Positions 22,039-31,493 of a DNA stretch of 47,968 nt are shown one piece after another. The position numbers and the translations under genes were made by a program. The DNA is from a virus. Location: IMG/VR virus record IMGVR_UViG_3300046532_004458, positions 1 through 47,968 of that record, one strand, 5' to 3'. Positions within the stretch are counted from its first letter, which is position 1; each line of letters starts with the position of its first letter. Under the pieces are notes generated by a model. The model saw nothing but the letters and a program-made list of their open reading frames with translations. It made no database searches and was not told the DNA's origin.

Positions 22039-24495
22039 ATGAAGCAAAAGCCCAACTTTACGCCAAGGGCTCAACAGGCGATCAGGCAAGCGAAACGAAT
22101 CGCAAAAAAATACAACGCCACAATCATAACTCTAGAGCACTTGCTCTTCGGGATGCTTGACTTAAATGCTGGAATAGTAAACGAAATTTTATACATACTG
22201 TCCATTGATTCCTCCCTACTGAAGGAAGAGATCGAGAGCCAATTATCTCTCGACAGCAAGAATCATCCGCCCAACGAAACAGTATTTGATGAACACTTCA
22301 CTATCGTACTCAAGGTCTCCGCGTCATTAAGCGAAAAACTTGGGCACGAGTATGTGGGGCTAGAACATATACTACTGTCCATGTTAAAATACTCCCCATC
22401 TCCAACTGAGTTCTATCTTAAAGTAATAGGAGTTTCCGCAGAAACAGTTATAGAGGAGGTTAGGAATTACCTGAGATTCACAAAAGAAACAGGTTCTCCC
22501 TCAAACAAGAAAGATAAGAAAACTTCTTGGAAAAACCCCCCTCTTGGAAAAACTAAAGAATGCGTATCCCCTTATTTGGATAAATTTGCGTCCAACCTCA
22601 ACTCCTTAGCCCAAGACGGCAAATTCGATAAGATAATAGGCAAGGATAGGGAAATTAATGATGTTTGTGAAATCTTATGTAGACGAATAAAAAACAATCC
22701 GATCCTCCTTGGGGATCCAGGCGTAGGAAAAACCGCTATAGTCGAAGGTCTCGCCCAGAGAATATGTGCCGCCGAAGCTCCAGATTTTCTTCTTGGGAAA
22801 ACCATCTACGGATTAGATCTAGGAGCCTTGATTGCGGGCACAAAATACAGGGGACAATTCGAAGATAGACTGAAGAAGATTATGGACGAAGCAAAGAAAA
22901 ACCCGAACATAATTTTATTTGTAGATGAAATACACACATTGATAGGAGCTGGGGCCGCAGAGGGCAGCATGGACGCAGCAAATATGTTAAAGCCCTTGCT
23001 TGCTCGTGGAGAAATAAAATGCATTGGAGCAACAACTCAAGAAGAGTATAAAAAAAGCATATTAAAGGATGGCGCCCTCGACCGACGCTTTCAGGCGGTA
23101 GGCGTTATTGAGCCTACTATATCAGAAACCAAGGAAATCTTAAAAGGTATACGTTCTAGGTACGAAGAGTTTCACGGGATATGCTATAGCGACCAAATTC
23201 TGGATCTCATTACTGAATTGGCGTCAAAATATATACTAGACAAACAATTTCCAGATAAAGCCATCGACATTATGGACCAAGTAGGCTCTAAGGTAAAAAT
23301 TAAAAAAATTCACAGACCCGAAAAAGCCAAGGAAATCGAACACCGATTAGAAGAATTAGCCATTAGAGAGGCGGATTCCATGAAGGATTCGGAGTTGTTC
23401 GACGTACATGAAGAGCAGGTTTCTTTATTAGATCAATATGAGAGTATACTTTCAAGGTGGGTGGTCAAATATAAAAACAAAAAAATCTCCGTTTGCTCCA
23501 AAGAGGTTTATGAGGTCGTATCCTCTAGGACTGGAATTCCAGTACAAGAACTCTCCAAGCTAGAGTCCAAACGTCTATTAGGTCTAAAGTCCACGCTGAA
23601 CAAACATATAATTGGTCAGAGTAAAGCAATAGAGGAAATCTCTAATTCTATTCTTCGATCAAGATCTGGGCTGAAAGACGACAATAAGCCCATAGGCAGC
23701 TTTCTTCTTTTGGGTCCGACTGGAACAGGAAAGACCTATATATCCAAAATGGTTTCTCAAATAATGTTTGGAGGTTCTGATAAAATTATACAACTTGACA
23801 TGAGTGAATATTCCGAAAAGATTTCCTCAAGCAGAATGGTCGGTGCGGCGCCTGGGTACGTGGGACACGAAGAAGGGGGAGTGCTTACTGAAAAAATAAG
23901 AAAAAACCCCTATAGCGTAGTACTCTTTGATGAAATAGACAAGGCTCACCCAGACGTCGTAAACATGTTATTGCAAGTTCTTGAAGAAGGGTTCCTTACC
24001 GACAGCCTCGGAAGACAGGTAAGTTTTAGAAATTCGATTATAATGCTGACGGGAAACGTGGGGGCGCATCTCATGGAAAAGGAATCTCTTGGATTTATGT
24101 CCAGTAAAGAGACGGAAACTCCCAAGGATAGGATTAAAGAAGAATTAAAGAAGACCTTTAAGCCAGAATTCCTTAGTAGACTAAGTGCAATTATTTCATT
24201 TAAGCATTTCGACAAAAAAGACATGCGCAAGATAGTTCGCCTCGAAATAAAGAAAATTCAAGAAAAACTAAATAAAAAGAATATTACAATAAAAGCAACT
24301 CCAGCGTTCATTAATGTAATTGCCGAAAAAGCCGAATTAGAAAAATCTGGAGCGCGTCCTGTGAATAGAATGCTTCAAAAGCATATAGAAAACGAATTGT
24401 CGGAATTAATTCTCAACGACGAACTAAAAGATGGTGGCCATATAATCTTTTCCGCAAGAAGCGGGAAGTTGCACCACAAAGTTAAGGAAGAATAG
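22039..24495 (+). CDS. clpC: ClpC-like AAA+ unfoldase with ClpP-docking loop
   Basis: An 818-residue ATP-driven unfoldase (start at the second of two close ATGs because it fits the GTGTA spacing; 22033 is the alternative). Two Clp_N repeats (FTPRAQQAIRQAKRIAKK; VGLEHILLSML) come first. AAA-1 has GDPGVGKTA and ILFVDEIHTLIGAG, followed by a short ClpC-type middle helix pair (~residues 430-480). AAA-2 has GPTGTGKT (about 560) and VVLFDEIDKAHP. A loop ESLGFM (about 684-689) has the [LIV]-G-F tripeptide that docks to ClpP. A ClpP gene is not in the window, so it may use host ClpP. It converges with a virion gene, overlapping by 14 bp. Confidence 0.93.
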   Translation: MKQKPNFTPRAQQAIRQAKRIAKKYNATIITLEHLLFGMLDLNAGIVNEILYILSIDSSLLKEEIESQLSLDSKNHPPNETVFDEHFTIVLKVSASLSEKLGHEYVGLEHILLSMLKYSPSPTEFYLKVIGVSAETVIEEVRNYLRFTKETGSPSNKKDKKTSWKNPPLGKTKECVSPYLDKFASNLNSLAQDGKFDKIIGKDREINDVCEILCRRIKNNPILLGDPGVGKTAIVEGLAQRICAAEAPDFLLGKTIYGLDLGALIAGTKYRGQFEDRLKKIMDEAKKNPNIILFVDEIHTLIGAGAAEGSMDAANMLKPLLARGEIKCIGATTQEEYKKSILKDGALDRRFQAVGVIEPTISETKEILKGIRSRYEEFHGICYSDQILDLITELASKYILDKQFPDKAIDIMDQVGSKVKIKKIHRPEKAKEIEHRLEELAIREADSMKDSELFDVHEEQVSLLDQYESILSRWVVKYKNKKISVCSKEVYEVVSSRTGIPVQELSKLESKRLLGLKSTLNKHIIGQSKAIEEISNSILRSRSGLKDDNKPIGSFLLLGPTGTGKTYISKMVSQIMFGGSDKIIQLDMSEYSEKISSSRMVGAAPGYVGHEEGGVLTEKIRKNPYSVVLFDEIDKAHPDVVNMLLQVLEEGFLTDSLGRQVSFRNSIIMLTGNVGAHLMEKESLGFMSSKETETPKDRIKEELKKTFKPEFLSRLSAIISFKHFDKKDMRKIVRLEIKKIQEKLNKKNITIKATPAFINVIAEKAELEKSGARPVNRMLQKHIENELSELILNDELKDGGHIIFSARSGKLHHKVKEE

Positions 24496-24994
24496 GCTTG
24501 TCGGGATCCCTTAAATCGTCATTCTTTAGCTCCATTGGATCCTCGAATTTTTCTCCAGGGTTGTCAGATAGGGGCCTTTTTTGCGAATCGTTATGAATAA
24601 GCATACAGGCCACAAATCGATCAGATTGTTCGGGGTATCGTTGCTTCATATTTGCATCGGTTATGCAGCGACCTATAAACTGGTCGCCGCTTTCTGATAT
24701 TACTGGAGTCGGATACCGCTTGTCTTCATTGGAGAGGAAATTGTTTTCCTCCTTAGGTTCCTCAGAATCTTTTGAGGGAAACATTTGGTCATATTCAGTA
24801 TACCTAGAAGCTTCGTCTAAAGCCTCGTAAGCAACCCTAATCTTGTCTTTTACCCAAGTTTCCATGGCTTCATCATCCCCAACCATATCGTACATATATC
24901 TTGCTTTCTTCCAAATATGAAAGAGTTCGGATTTTGTTTTTCTGCTTACGTTCCCGTAGTCAGCTGTAGATTCTTCTGGTTTGAGCTCGTCCAT
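24482..24994 (-). CDS. Putative virion-associated protein, unknown
   Basis: A 170-residue acidic protein, last of the minus-strand structural block and convergent with clpC (stops overlap by 14 bp). A helical segment IWKKARYMYDMVGDDEAMETWVKDKIRVAYEAL resembles short 'WVxxKIxxAxDYxxxV' modules I recall from phage structural proteins. The C-terminus is rich in Pro, Asp and Glu. Its own GTGTA motif suggests independent expression from the capsid operon. Confidence 0.55.
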   Translation of the reverse strand: MDELKPEESTADYGNVSRKTKSELFHIWKKARYMYDMVGDDEAMETWVKDKIRVAYEALDEASRYTEYDQMFPSKDSEEPKEENNFLSNEDKRYPTPVISESGDQFIGRCITDANMKQRYPEQSDRFVACMLIHNDSQKRPLSDNPGEKFEDPMELKNDDLRDPDKPILP

Positions 24995-25004
24995 CTAAAT
25001 GAAT

Positions 25005-25009
25005 TACAC
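25005..25009 (-). promoter_or_regulatory. GTGTA start-proximal motif, 10 nt before ATG
   Basis: Minus strand: AAGTGTAATTC, ten bases between GTGTA and the ATG at 24994. CTGACA lies 17 nt before TAATTC, so a -35 box may also be present here. Confidence 0.65.
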
Positions 25010-25025
25010 TTTATTTTAGCAATTG

Positions 25026-25529
25026 TCAGTTATAATAATCGTTCAAACCAGGACTGTCGTATTGTCCAGTAATGGGGGCGTCCTTGCCAGCCACTTGACT
25101 GGGATTGGCCCCGTATAAATTGTAGGCGTTAACCAATTTCCCCAATTTTTCCTCTGATGCTAAATGGGCTTGGTGGTAATTTTGAGCGGTTGCATTGCGG
25201 TTGGATTTCGCAATCATCGAATCCCCCTCCTTGATAGTTTGCCAATCCGCGGAACCAGCAACACTTCCGTCGATCCCCCTTAAGACTGTTCTTTGTTTTT
25301 TTCTATAATAACTTGACAGATACATCTCTCCGAGAATAGTCTGCTCTTCCAAGTTGAGGCTCGTGGGATTCTCTCCGCTAAGGCAAGTATATATCCGAGT
25401 ATTCAATTCCCCCAAATGGCCGAGTAGCCATCCAGATACCAACGAAACTTCAACTGCCCTGGCGTCCCCAGTCTCAAAACCTATTTCATTATCATAGATT
25501 GTTGTTGCAAGGGTGCCTATTTTGCTCAT
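25026..25529 (-). CDS. Putative head-completion or neck protein
   Basis: A 167-residue soluble protein between the capsid genes and the end of the structural block. It is predicted helical with a central SSYYRKKQRTVLRGIDG segment and a C-terminus rich in Gly, Pro and Tyr. No family is recognised by sequence; the position three genes after the major capsid protein suggests a connector or minor capsid protein, as in many tailed phages. It starts 3 bp after the upstream gene's stop, so it is co-transcribed with it. Confidence 0.5.
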   Translation of the reverse strand: MSKIGTLATTIYDNEIGFETGDARAVEVSLVSGWLLGHLGELNTRIYTCLSGENPTSLNLEEQTILGEMYLSSYYRKKQRTVLRGIDGSVAGSADWQTIKEGDSMIAKSNRNATAQNYHQAHLASEEKLGKLVNAYNLYGANPSQVAGKDAPITGQYDSPGLNDYYN

Positions 25530-25532
25530 GGT

Positions 25533-25931
25533 TTAATCTTTTAGATAGTCTAAGACTTTTTTGTGTTTTGGGTTATTGGGGTCCAGCTCTACAACTGGTT
25601 TACCAACTAATGTTACACTTCCCTGGCCATGGAGGCTAGTATTAAATGCTCTTTTTACCTTATTCCTTAGAACGGTCTTGTTTCCAGAGGGAAATACACC
25701 AACTCGAACAGCCATAGCCTGTAGGTCGGTCAAGTTAATGTCTTCAAGCATCTTTTCGAAAACCTTTGGGTCGGAAGTCTTAAAGGGGCTTGATTTATGA
25801 AAACCTAAGACTTCCTCCAGTTCTTTCGCCCTTGCGATCCGAGCATCGAAATCCTTGCCAGTTGTTTGGCTCAGTTCTTCGAGCTTGGGTTGTTTCTTCT
25901 TTGAAGCGGTTTTTGTTTTTTTAGTAGCCAT
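25533..25931 (-). CDS. Small basic protein with SAP-like helix-turn-helix, downstream of capsid
   Basis: A 132-residue protein: a Lys/Thr-rich N-terminal tail (KKTKTASKKKQPK), then LTDLQAMAVRVGVFPSGNKTVLRNKVKRAFN, which has the helix-extended turn-helix shape of SAP or Rho-N-like DNA-binding modules. The basic tail supports nucleic-acid binding. It lies beyond the terminator that follows the capsid gene and has a Shine-Dalgarno AAGGA plus an upstream GTGTA motif, so it can be expressed separately. Confidence 0.55.
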   Translation of the reverse strand: MATKKTKTASKKKQPKLEELSQTTGKDFDARIARAKELEEVLGFHKSSPFKTSDPKVFEKMLEDINLTDLQAMAVRVGVFPSGNKTVLRNKVKRAFNTSLHGQGSVTLVGKPVVELDPNNPKHKKVLDYLKD

Positions 25932-25955
25932 AGTTTTTCCTTGTTCCTAATTAAA

Positions 25956-25967
25956 ATTTAGTACACA
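25956..25967 (-). promoter_or_regulatory. Promoter-like element TGTGTACTAAAT after the capsid terminator
   Basis: Minus-strand TGTGTACTAAAT lies between the terminator and the gene at 25931. Unlike most copies it is about 30 nt from the ATG and is followed by a Shine-Dalgarno sequence (AAGGA). Confidence 0.5.
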
Positions 25968-25990
25968 TTTTATGATAAATGTGATAACCA

Positions 25991-26021
25991 AAAAATCCAC
26001 CCCGAACCGAGGTGGATTTTT
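25991..26021 (-). terminator. Rho-independent terminator after the major capsid gene
   Basis: A perfect 11-bp inverted repeat, AAAAATCCACC and GGTGGATTTTT, with a 9-base loop, 28 bp beyond the capsid stop. The T run makes it active on the minus strand, and it could also work in the other direction. Confidence 0.9.
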
Positions 26022-26048
26022 GTGGATTGAGAGTTGGGGGTTGAAATT

Positions 26049-27242
26049 TTAAACGATCAGACCCATGAGAACCCTGTCGTCAAGGATCACGCGGCCTTCC
26101 TCTAGGGAGCCATAGTAACCAATCTTAGATTGGCGGCTTACGAATTGATCATCTGCGACAAGAGTGAACTCTTCTCCAGATTCCGAATCGAGAGCTACTG
26201 CACGAATCAATGACTCGCGAGAGAGATCGATACCTACGCAGATTTCCTCGGTAGCGCTTGCGAAGTTGGCGGGCCCAGCATGTTCAGCCACCGCATAGTG
26301 GTCGTCGTATGCTACAGCTGGCGCTGCATCGAAAATACCATTCCATGCTTTATCGCCAACACCAAGTTCATTAAACTCTTGGATCGACACTCCGTAAAAT
26401 TCTGGGATTCCAGCACTATTATAAATAGCGTCACGCATACTATCCGTGGCAGGAATAACTCCGCCGCCTGGGTTGTTTACCGTGATGTCCGCCCCATTAG
26501 CTGGGTTCGGCAAGGTAATGGTTTGCGTTGAGCTAACTCCACGAGTATTAACTGGGTTATAAGCCAATCCACGAATTTCTTCCACGATCTCAGGAGAGAC
26601 CAGGAGGTCCGTGATGCCGCGTCCGCGACGATCAGCGGGAGTTCCACCGCTCCATGAGGAATTGATCCTCTTGGAGTTCGTCAACAGCTTGTTGAGGTCG
26701 GAGAGTAAAAACCTATCCTTTTGAGATGAACGGATAACATGCTTAGTGCTATTGGTAGTAGCAGCTGCAAGAGCGGTCATGATCATGGTCGCAGCGGTCT
26801 TCTCCTGCTTGAGGAGAATTTCCTGAGCGACCCGAGTGAAAGTCTTGCTAACTACGTCAAGGCGTGAACGCGAGGCGTAACGTTTGTCAAAACTTACGGC
26901 GCTGTCAAGCGTATAAGTCGTGAACTTCAGTTCGCTTTGCGAAGGAGCAACTTGATTGGTGGGCAAACCGCCTGGGGCCGATTGGCTCCAGATCTGAATA
27001 TAATCCTCGTCGGTAATATCATGGTAGAGATCCAAAGGAATGCTGGCGTTGTCGTCAGCATTAAACTGGAGAGAGCTAAACATGTTAGAAACCGTAGGAG
27101 CCGTATTGACAACTTGTGCCAGAACTGGCCCAATGAATTGGGCAAGCGCAGTCTGGGCCTCGTATGCGACGTCTCGGTTCTTGGACGCCATCGCTTTCAC
27201 GAGCTCTACCTGTTCGGGGGTTCTTTCTAATGTAATTTTCAT
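26049..27242 (-). CDS. Major capsid protein, HK97-fold type
   Basis: A 397-residue protein placed after the protease/scaffold and decoration genes and followed by a strong terminator, as expected for the most abundant virion protein. Features of a capsid subunit: helical N-arm (residues 1-60), FTTYTLDSAVSFDKRYASRS (an E-loop-like strand pair), a long helix QEILLKQEKTAATMIMTALAAA, a DLLVSPEIVEEIRGL spine segment, and C-terminal beta strands. No enzyme motif. The start has a clear AAGGA Shine-Dalgarno sequence. Codon use is more balanced than in its neighbours, in line with high expression. Confidence 0.82.
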   Translation of the reverse strand: MKITLERTPEQVELVKAMASKNRDVAYEAQTALAQFIGPVLAQVVNTAPTVSNMFSSLQFNADDNASIPLDLYHDITDEDYIQIWSQSAPGGLPTNQVAPSQSELKFTTYTLDSAVSFDKRYASRSRLDVVSKTFTRVAQEILLKQEKTAATMIMTALAAATTNSTKHVIRSSQKDRFLLSDLNKLLTNSKRINSSWSGGTPADRRGRGITDLLVSPEIVEEIRGLAYNPVNTRGVSSTQTITLPNPANGADITVNNPGGGVIPATDSMRDAIYNSAGIPEFYGVSIQEFNELGVGDKAWNGIFDAAPAVAYDDHYAVAEHAGPANFASATEEICVGIDLSRESLIRAVALDSESGEEFTLVADDQFVSRQSKIGYYGSLEEGRVILDDRVLMGLIV

Positions 27243-27285
27243 TTTTTTATTCCTTTATAATGACGTTATAAATTGTTATAAATTG

Positions 27286-28005
27286 TTACGCTGCCACTCC
27301 CAATCCTGCGCCCATAAAGTCTAACTTGCACAAGATCTTATCATCGGCACTTGCTGCGAGGACTACTCCTATTCTACCCTCCTTGAGGTTGCCCAAAGCC
27401 ACAGCAGTGAAAGCTCCCAGTCGGCCATCGTTTTTCTTGGCGGCGATTTCCGTACTTGTCCCGATGAGTTTTCCTACGGTGGGTACGGCGGTATGAAAGG
27501 CGGTTGAATCTAGAAGGACTAGGCCCCTCATAAGAACGGGAACGGCTTGGCCAGGAAGAACTCCTTGGCATTCGTCCAACTTCTGAGGATAATAGAGCAT
27601 CTTCTCCATGTTTTCATCATAAGCCAGCGTTTCCTTAAGGGTAAGCCCGATTGGGGTTTCGGTGGCAACACCACCAATATGCGCTTTAAGCTTCATTGGC
27701 GCTGAAGGATAAGCGACATAACCAACATGAGTCGTGTTTTGAGCATGCGCTGCGCCTAAATAGCCTCGAAGATCGGGCTCGTTAGCGTGCGTGCTATCTT
27801 GAGTGTGAACGTCTCCAGGAAGAACGGCTGCGTCGTCGATACAAACAACGAGACCTGAGTCCCATACATTGCCCTCCGCTGCAAAAGCGGCAAGAGCCGT
27901 ATCGGGCTTCCAGTTGGTTAGTGTTGCGCCCACAGTTGTGAGTGCAGCCATATTAAACACTTCGTGCTCACTGTAATCTCTGAATGGTAGTATTCTTTTA
28001 GCCAT
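27286..28005 (-). CDS. Putative capsid decoration/stabilisation protein
   Basis: A 239-residue protein, alanine/glycine-rich and probably beta-rich, directly between the protease/scaffold and the major capsid gene, the place where head-stabilising or decoration proteins lie in many tailed phages. It has a good Shine-Dalgarno sequence (AGGAG, 9 nt before ATG). No signature motif; the call rests on context. A direct repeat of ATAACAATTT flanks its stop. Confidence 0.55.
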   Translation of the reverse strand: MAKRILPFRDYSEHEVFNMAALTTVGATLTNWKPDTALAAFAAEGNVWDSGLVVCIDDAAVLPGDVHTQDSTHANEPDLRGYLGAAHAQNTTHVGYVAYPSAPMKLKAHIGGVATETPIGLTLKETLAYDENMEKMLYYPQKLDECQGVLPGQAVPVLMRGLVLLDSTAFHTAVPTVGKLIGTSTEIAAKKNDGRLGAFTAVALGNLKEGRIGVVLAASADDKILCKLDFMGAGLGVAA

Positions 28006-28025
28006 AGTTTTTTTCTCCTAAATTG

Positions 28026-29606
28026 TTAGAATGAAATTGTTACTGAATCTTTAAATGTTTTTGCGAAACGTTCGCGAAGAGAAGGCTCTTCGGCAACTTC
28101 CGCGTTATTATTGGTTACTGCAGCGTCTTCAGCTTTAACATTGTCTAAAGCTTCTTCCGTTGCTTCTGAAGTTTCTTTGAGCTCTTCGGTTTTTTCTCCA
28201 GCCTTGGAATCTTTGAGTTCTGCCAAACGCTTTTCAACTTCGGCGGAGATCTTTTCTTCCATTTCTGTAGCGAGAGCGGAAATACGTTCCTTATTCTTAT
28301 GCTTCCAAATAGTAGCGAGCTTCTCTTGATATACGGCGAAGGAATCTTCGGCATCATCAAGATCGGAAACTTCAGATGCGAGAATCTTGCGATCTTCGTC
28401 ATCGAGTTGATAAACTTCGTCTAGAGCTTCCATTCGAGAATTAAAACGAACCTCTGCTTCTCGCGAGGAGTTCTCTTGTTCTAGACTAGAAAGTTTTTCT
28501 TCTGTAGACTTAAGCTGCTCTTCAACCTCGCTCACCTTATCTTTAAGGGAATTGTGGGCTTCTTCAGCATCTTCTTTTTCAGCATTAGCTTGCTCAAGCT
28601 TGGCGGAGTATTCTTCGCTCTTAACCTTGATTGCGTCACTAAAAACTTTAGTCATATTAGCTACCGCTTCTTCGGAAAACTCTTTCTGAGTGAGCTTTTC
28701 GTCGAGGGTTGCTCGGAATTCTTTAATTAGTTGTTCGGTTTCCATGGTATTTAAATAGTTCTTGTGTTCTTCAGTAAGTACATTATCATTTTTGGAATGG
28801 GAAATTTTTTCGCTCTTAATAATGATTTTATCAATAGACTCATTTGGAGCTGGTTTTTCTTTTGGGTAGTCGCCTTCCACAAAAACCCCCTTTACGTCTG
28901 CAGCGGGGTTGGAGGTAAACCCTATCCCCAAAGGATAAATATCTCCGACGATCAATCTATTAACTTCGGTACCGTCCTGTAGTTTACCCTTGCCGCCGAA
29001 CGCTTTAAGGTATGGAGTGTAATTTTCAATCTCTTCCTCATTGGAGATAATTATCGCCTCTCCGACGTCATCTCCCCCTAAGGCAATCACATAATCATTA
29101 AAGCCAACCTCCCAGCTTGCGGAAACGGTTTGGTAATAATCGCTATCCTTGTCGGTAGACTGCAAAACCAAATCAGAGAATTCTTTGCTGACTGTTTTAT
29201 AAACCACAGCCCCAAGCGAAATATTATATGCACCATCCGTAGCAAAAGCTTCCTCTGGGCTTATTAACTCATTGGTTTCGCCCAGTTTGGAGAATGCTGC
29301 AGAAACAATATGTCCGACGACCCTCTCCCTGTCATGCTCTATGTTTGTGGGTTTATGAATAAAGTAATCCTTTATCGCTACGGCTGTATTGCTATCGATG
29401 CCATCTCCGTTTCGGTTAAATTTATTTACGACAGCAGCGTTAAACGCCAAGCCAACTAAGTCAATATTGCGATCCAAGCTAACGCTTTCTGGGATAAGCG
29501 GCCTTAGGGCCTCAAGCGAGGCTTCACTAATGTTGGACGCTTCCAAACCATTTGAAGCGTGGACAACACTATCGAATATGGCGGTATATTTGTATTCCTG
29601 GTCCAT
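28026..29606 (-). CDS. Prohead protease fused to scaffold (coiled coil)
   Basis: A 526-residue protein. The N-terminal ~270 residues look like a phage maturation protease: NRNGDGIDS, then PTNIEHDRERVVGHIVSAAF (candidate His) and YQTVSASWEV (candidate Ser). The rest is an acidic coiled coil (residues ~300-500, rich in Glu/Lys/Ser), as in scaffolding proteins that are later degraded. Protease-scaffold fusions upstream of the capsid gene are common. A GTG at 29621, immediately after the terminase stop, is an alternative start; I prefer the ATG at 29606 because AGGTG lies upstream. Catalytic residues are by position only. Confidence 0.7.
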   Translation of the reverse strand: MDQEYKYTAIFDSVVHASNGLEASNISEASLEALRPLIPESVSLDRNIDLVGLAFNAAVVNKFNRNGDGIDSNTAVAIKDYFIHKPTNIEHDRERVVGHIVSAAFSKLGETNELISPEEAFATDGAYNISLGAVVYKTVSKEFSDLVLQSTDKDSDYYQTVSASWEVGFNDYVIALGGDDVGEAIIISNEEEIENYTPYLKAFGGKGKLQDGTEVNRLIVGDIYPLGIGFTSNPAADVKGVFVEGDYPKEKPAPNESIDKIIIKSEKISHSKNDNVLTEEHKNYLNTMETEQLIKEFRATLDEKLTQKEFSEEAVANMTKVFSDAIKVKSEEYSAKLEQANAEKEDAEEAHNSLKDKVSEVEEQLKSTEEKLSSLEQENSSREAEVRFNSRMEALDEVYQLDDEDRKILASEVSDLDDAEDSFAVYQEKLATIWKHKNKERISALATEMEEKISAEVEKRLAELKDSKAGEKTEELKETSEATEEALDNVKAEDAAVTNNNAEVAEEPSLRERFAKTFKDSVTISF

Positions 29607-29621
29607 TGACAATGGATACAC

Positions 29622-31493
29622 CTACTTTATAAACATGGGAGTAAAGGTAGAGACGACCTTCTCCGCCTTAGTCTCCATCATGTCATAATAAAGCTTTATC
29701 ATCCAGTTTCCCAAAATTAGAGCGGAATACGAATCCTTTCTTGTTTTTTCTGGACCAGTTTGTCTCTTCAAGGAGCTTGGGAGATCAAAAGTTTGAGTTC
29801 CGTTCGGCGAAGAATTTATCTGTATTAAGGCGCACTCTGTTTTTGCCAGATTTAGCATATCGAATTGATGCTCGACTAAATCAATCATTTTCGCAGCATC
29901 GGTTTGTACGTCCAGCATTTCAGAATTTCTAAGGAATTGTATTTTTTTAATCGGAATCTTTTTTCGCCTTTGCTCGTTATACGCATCGTCTATAGCTCTG
30001 GACGCAAACAAAATTCTCTTGTGGTCGAAGTTTGCCTGAAGCAACTCATTGGCTCGCCGTATCCATTGGCTAGTAGGCTTTCTTAAATAACAAATGGTTT
30101 TGTTTTTTAGATCATATTCCTTTTTACCCTCAATTAACGCCTTCTGATAATTTTCAACATCATCAAAATTAGTATTTATACAATTGATTTTTATATTGTT
30201 CTTCTTAAATAGACTACTCTCGTTTGCTGCGTTAAGGAATTGGACCCCTCCGTTGTAGTCTCCAACGACAGATACTATATTAAAATGCTTCAAAAGATAA
30301 TAAAAATAATAAATATGATGCTTTAAGCTTGCTCCAGACAACGCATAAGCGTGAACCATCGTTCCCATTTGATTCTCATCGTCTAATTTATATACGGACA
30401 TAGCGAAATCGTCGCTACTTTCGCTCTCTGCCCAGCTCGGGTCGAATGCTAAAATGTACTTCGCCCCAACTTCACCCGCAACCTCCACGCTCTGAGATTG
30501 CCCATCCTTTAAAGTACAAGAAGCCATCTTAGAGGTCTTGAAGTAACCTGAACTATCATCGGTGAACACCGCACCGAACTCCCTATCGAATTGACTTTGG
30601 CTCATGGTGGACTTGGCCTGGTCTAGCAAGTTTTGGTCGTACAACATTCTCGGTGCGCAATCATAGCTAAATTGCATGATCGTCCTATGAGCTGAAGAAG
30701 CGCTTGAGCTTCCCACCTCGATCATATCCGCAAATTGTTCATAAACCTTATACATATACTCAAACTTATATGACGCAGAAGACAGAGCTATAAGTTTATT
30801 GTTGGGCCAAGCATGACGATCCTTCTCCTTCATCTTTCCCACCTTTATTAATTCACTTTCAGCATTATATAGATCTTCTCTTTGGGTTGGGTTGCCCACG
30901 ACGGATAAGAATGGTATTATAACCTCATTGTAAATCCTTTCTGGCATCAGGGCAAACTCATCAATAATAATTCTATGAAACCTAAAGCCGCGAAGCTTTT
31001 CTCCATCACCCAACGGAAGAGCTCGAATCCTCGACTCCCCAATCTCCATCAACCACTCATCATTATTTTTTGATTTGTGGGTGATGCATTGGGTTAAATA
31101 TTCGGCCTGAGGCTTCGCGGCAATGTCTTCTATTTTCTTGAAGATCATTTTCGCTTGCCTGAAGGATTTCGACAAGATACCTATCTCAACTCCCTGATTA
31201 AAGATCGCGTCTAGATAGGCAAATACAGCCGTAGTAAAGGACTTCGACATACCGCGAGACCAAACCCCTAAGAAATAATCAGTCTCAAACATTGCCTTAA
31301 TAGCCATATGCTGAAAGGGAAAAAGTTTTATTCCAGAAATCAAGTCCGTAGAGAAAGTAATATTTTCTTTCAAAAATTTATACAGCAAAAGCTTCGCCTC
31401 TCGTTCATCCAGAGTGCCCTTCATTGCGAGAATCCTTTGGTTTAAATCGGATTCTTTATTTCTCGAAACTTGATTTCCGTTATCCCACGCCAT
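29622..31493 (-). CDS. terL: Terminase large subunit (ATPase-nuclease DNA packaging motor)
   Basis: A 623-residue motor that pumps DNA into the prohead and cuts it. The ATPase domain has Walker A WSRGMSKS (residues 78-85), Walker B RIIIDE (Asp178, Glu179) and a coupling motif LSSAS (237-241). The RNase-H-like nuclease domain supplies Asp351 (LAFDPSW), Asp412 (VVGDYNGG) and Asp502/503 (SRAIDDAYNE). It overlaps the ERCC4-type nuclease upstream by 14 bp. It is followed by the protease and capsid genes with no portal gene between them, which is unusual. Confidence 0.95.
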   Translation of the reverse strand: MAWDNGNQVSRNKESDLNQRILAMKGTLDEREAKLLLYKFLKENITFSTDLISGIKLFPFQHMAIKAMFETDYFLGVWSRGMSKSFTTAVFAYLDAIFNQGVEIGILSKSFRQAKMIFKKIEDIAAKPQAEYLTQCITHKSKNNDEWLMEIGESRIRALPLGDGEKLRGFRFHRIIIDEFALMPERIYNEVIIPFLSVVGNPTQREDLYNAESELIKVGKMKEKDRHAWPNNKLIALSSASYKFEYMYKVYEQFADMIEVGSSSASSAHRTIMQFSYDCAPRMLYDQNLLDQAKSTMSQSQFDREFGAVFTDDSSGYFKTSKMASCTLKDGQSQSVEVAGEVGAKYILAFDPSWAESESSDDFAMSVYKLDDENQMGTMVHAYALSGASLKHHIYYFYYLLKHFNIVSVVGDYNGGVQFLNAANESSLFKKNNIKINCINTNFDDVENYQKALIEGKKEYDLKNKTICYLRKPTSQWIRRANELLQANFDHKRILFASRAIDDAYNEQRRKKIPIKKIQFLRNSEMLDVQTDAAKMIDLVEHQFDMLNLAKTECALIQINSSPNGTQTFDLPSSLKRQTGPEKTRKDSYSALILGNWMIKLYYDMMETKAEKVVSTFTPMFIK

